A stretch of 61,456 nucleotides of DNA, from NCBI GenBank assembly GCA_024698685.1, contig JAILQZ010000012.1:1-61456 (forward strand), given 5' to 3'. This DNA comes from a bacterium (GTDB lineage Bacteria; Actinomycetota; Coriobacteriia; Coriobacteriales; CADBOM01). Each line of letters starts with the position of its first letter. Positions within the stretch are counted from its first letter, which is position 1. The position numbers were made by a program, and so were the translations under genes. The notes below the pieces were generated by a model. The model searched no databases. It had not been told where the DNA came from and worked only from the letters and a program-made list of their open reading frames with translations. Shown here one piece after another: positions 59,035 to 61,456 of this stretch.

Positions 59035-60543
59035 ATGGAAGCACTGGTTAACATAACCGACGCCATCGACGGTTACATGTATACCTACTTCCTGGTGTTC
59101 CTTCTCATCGGCACTGGAATCTACTTCACCATCAGGACGAAGGGAGTCCAGTTCCGCTACATCAAGGAGATGTTCAAGGTCATCACCGAGAAGAAGCACG
59201 TGGCCGGCAAGAAGTCGGTCTCGTCGTTCCAGGCGATGATGGTCTCGACGGCGAGTCGCGTCGGCACTGGCAACATCGCGGGAGTGGCGACGGCCATCGC
59301 GTTCGGAGGCCCGGGGGCTGTCTTCTGGATGTGGGTGATGGCGCTGATCAACGGTGCTTCCGCATTCGTCGAATCGACGCTCGCGCAGATCTGGAAGGTT
59401 CGTTCCGCCGAGGGGGAGTTCCGAGGCGGCCCTGCGTACTACATCCAGCAAGCGCTGCACAGCCGAACCCTAGGAGTCATATTCGCGGTTTCGCTGATCC
59501 TCTGCTTCGGCCTAGGATTCAACGGCCTGCAGACCTACAACATGAGCTCCGCGGTCATCCACTACGTTCCCAACTGGACCAGCACCATGGGTCCGATGGC
59601 CCTCGGCCTGCTCCTCGCAGTGGTAATGGCCTTCGTCCTCTTCGGCGGAACGCACCGCATCAGCTTCCTCACCTCGGTCATCGTCCCCATCATGGCCATC
59701 GGCTACCTGATCATGGCGATAGTGATCGCGGTCATGAACGCCGGCGCTCTGCCCGAGGTCTTCGGGATGATCTTCAGGGAGGCGTTCAACTTCAGCGCCA
59801 TAGCGGGCGGTTTCGCTGGCTCGATGATCGTTCAGGGCATCAAGCGCGGCCTTTTCTCCAATGAGGCGGGCATGGGTTCAGCTCCGAACGCTGCGGCTTC
59901 TGCGAGCGTTTCGCATCCTGTCAAGCAGGGTCTGGTCCAGACGCTCTCCGTCTTCATCGACACGATCCTCATCTGCACCTGCTCCGCGGTCATCATCATG
60001 GTCTTCGTCTCCGGCAACGTCGACATGACCCCATGGGGCGGAGCGGCCGAAGGGGTTGCCCTCGCCAACATGCCGCTTGTCCAAGCATCGATGTACAATG
60101 CGCTCGGCAACTTCGGCATCCATTTCATGACGGTCGCGATATTCGCCTTCGCGTTCTCGTCGCTGATCGGCAACTACTTCTACGCCGAGGCCAACCTCAA
60201 GTTCATTTCCACCAACAAGACCCTCCTCACCGTGTTCCGCATCCTCTGCTGCGTGGTCGTCTTCTTCGGAGCGCAGTCGAACCTGATTCTCGCGTGGAAC
60301 CTCGCAGACATCTTCATGGGCATCCAGGCGATCATAAACATCATCGTCATCCTGATATTGGGGAAGTGGGCCTTCAAGGCTCTGGACGATTACACGGCGC
60401 AGAAGAAGCAGGGGCTCAACCCCGTCTTCGTTGCCGACAACTTCCCGGACATGCCGAAGACCGAGTGCTGGCATGAGACTCGCGAGGAGCTTCATGACGT
60501 TGCCAGCGGAATCGTTTTCGGCGGTGGCGAGGAAGACGATTAG
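59035..60543 (+). CDS. Sodium:alanine symporter (AGCS family)
   Basis: 'VSSFQAMMVSTASRVGTGNIAGVATAIAFGGPGAVFWMWVMALINGASAFVESTLAQ', 'FSNEAGMGSAPNAAA'. Confidence 0.95.
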   Translation: MEALVNITDAIDGYMYTYFLVFLLIGTGIYFTIRTKGVQFRYIKEMFKVITEKKHVAGKKSVSSFQAMMVSTASRVGTGNIAGVATAIAFGGPGAVFWMWVMALINGASAFVESTLAQIWKVRSAEGEFRGGPAYYIQQALHSRTLGVIFAVSLILCFGLGFNGLQTYNMSSAVIHYVPNWTSTMGPMALGLLLAVVMAFVLFGGTHRISFLTSVIVPIMAIGYLIMAIVIAVMNAGALPEVFGMIFREAFNFSAIAGGFAGSMIVQGIKRGLFSNEAGMGSAPNAAASASVSHPVKQGLVQTLSVFIDTILICTCSAVIIMVFVSGNVDMTPWGGAAEGVALANMPLVQASMYNALGNFGIHFMTVAIFAFAFSSLIGNYFYAEANLKFISTNKTLLTVFRILCCVVVFFGAQSNLILAWNLADIFMGIQAIINIIVILILGKWAFKALDDYTAQKKQGLNPVFVADNFPDMPKTECWHETREELHDVASGIVFGGGEEDD

Positions 60544-60593
60544 CACGAGACGGCAAGCGCGTCCAACGCGTGCGATTCGATCTCTAACGGCTG

Positions 60594-60613
60594 GGCGGCT
60601 GCTTATGCGGCCG
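60594..60613 (+). terminator. Hairpin downstream of agcS (weak T-run)
   Basis: GGCGGC...GCCGCC. Confidence 0.4.
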
Positions 60614-60619
60614 CCTTCG

Positions 60620-61456
60620 CTATCGGGCGCAATCCCATACAAGCCCGTAGAGCTCGTTGCCAAGCAGCCATCCCTTTGCGGTGGGCGAGACGCTGCCGTC
60701 TCCGTTTAGCTGGGCCAGCTCCTTGGCCAGCGCCCCCTCGACCGCGGTGGCGAGCTCCGGGCATGCGGTTGCGAGCTGGTTCAGGGTGCTTTCGGGAAGT
60801 CCGCGCGACATGCGCAGGCCGAGCATGGCGTCTTCGCAGGCGGCCTCTCGCTCGCTGAGGAATTCGGTTTCCAGCGCGCCCTTTGCCAGGGAGATCCGCG
60901 CTCGGTGCGAGACAGCCGCCCTCTTCAGCAGCTCTTTGCAGTCTATGCCCTCCGACCAACAGTCGAGCGCGCCGCTCTCGAGCAGCTCTTCTAGGTCGGC
61001 TGCATCCAGCATGCTTGCCGCGCCGTAGCCGAGTCCGAGATAGGGTTTGCCGGTCCAATAGGCTGCGTTGTGCCTGCTCTCGCGTCCAGGCAGCGCGTAG
61101 CTCGCCACCTCGTAGCGGGCGAATCCGTGCGCCTCGAGCGTTTTGGCTGCAAGCTCCATATGGCGCGCCTGCACGTCCTCGTCGATATCGGGCAGCTGGC
61201 CGGCTTCGATGCGCGCGCAGAGCGGGGTGCCCTCCTCGATGGTCAGCGAGTAGACGCTCACATGCGTCACGCCTAGTTCGACGAGCTGCTCGATAGTTGA
61301 GATGAGCGATTCATCGCTTTGGCCCATGACCCCGCAGATCACATCTGCCGAGACGTTGTCGAGGTAGCTTTTGGCAAGCCGGTCAACGGGCAGTGACGAT
61401 TCCATAACGCTTTCCTCGGGTATGAAATTGGCCACAGTGGCTATCGTGTTGTTCAC
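60620..61456 (-). CDS. hemW: HemW / coproporphyrinogen III oxidase-like radical SAM protein, C-terminal part (5' end outside window)
   Basis: 'LGVTHVSVYSLTIEEGTPLCARIEAGQLP', 'GFARYEVASYALPGRESRHNAAYWTGKPYLGLGYGAAS', 'EDAMLGLRMSRGLP'. Confidence 0.88.
   Translation of the reverse strand: MNNTIATVANFIPEESVMESSLPVDRLAKSYLDNVSADVICGVMGQSDESLISTIEQLVELGVTHVSVYSLTIEEGTPLCARIEAGQLPDIDEDVQARHMELAAKTLEAHGFARYEVASYALPGRESRHNAAYWTGKPYLGLGYGAASMLDAADLEELLESGALDCWSEGIDCKELLKRAAVSHRARISLAKGALETEFLSEREAACEDAMLGLRMSRGLPESTLNQLATACPELATAVEGALAKELAQLNGDGSVSPTAKGWLLGNELYGLVWDCAR

Overview
High-GC bacterial chromosome segment. The gene content suggests an anaerobic actinobacterium of the Coriobacteriia/Eggerthellaceae type; this is inference, as no marker gene was searched. 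Coding density is high, with about 55 genes, one tRNA-Leu(CAA), and no CRISPR array, transposase, prophage or rRNA. The left end is conserved housekeeping: ddl end, NRAMP and MgtE transporters, rpsT, rpsP-khpA-rimM-trmD-lepB, glyQS. The middle is redox and fermentation rich: korDABC, XRE-cupin regulator, acyl-CoA ligase, two paralogous Mop-type molybdenum aldehyde oxidoreductases, a flavin/multi-FeS/CCG-domain partner with a small Cys-rich redox protein, alanine dehydrogenase, and an OYE-like enoate reductase. The right end has an ALDH-fold protein, a Maf::5-FCL fusion, a Na+/H+ antiporter, a multi-[4Fe-4S] protein, citrate synthase, a nucleobase permease, a UroD-like protein, an amino-acid ABC transporter, lipoproteins, an EFR1-type ferredoxin, AgcS and the HemW C-terminus. 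Main items for a second look: (1) an ALDH-fold protein that appears to have lost all three catalytic residues; (2) two Mop paralogues sharing an unusual 'GCSEMFQSSDH' active-site motif, one next to a GltD-like FAD core that seems to lack its NAD(P)H subdomain and is fused to dicluster and HdrB-like CCG modules; (3) a Maf::5-formyl-THF cyclo-ligase fusion; (4) a ferredoxin::MvhD-like::ferredoxin protein; (5) a small ORF abutting ald; (6) a structured leader upstream of MgtE/NRAMP. All calls are by eye from translated ORFs; no database search was run.
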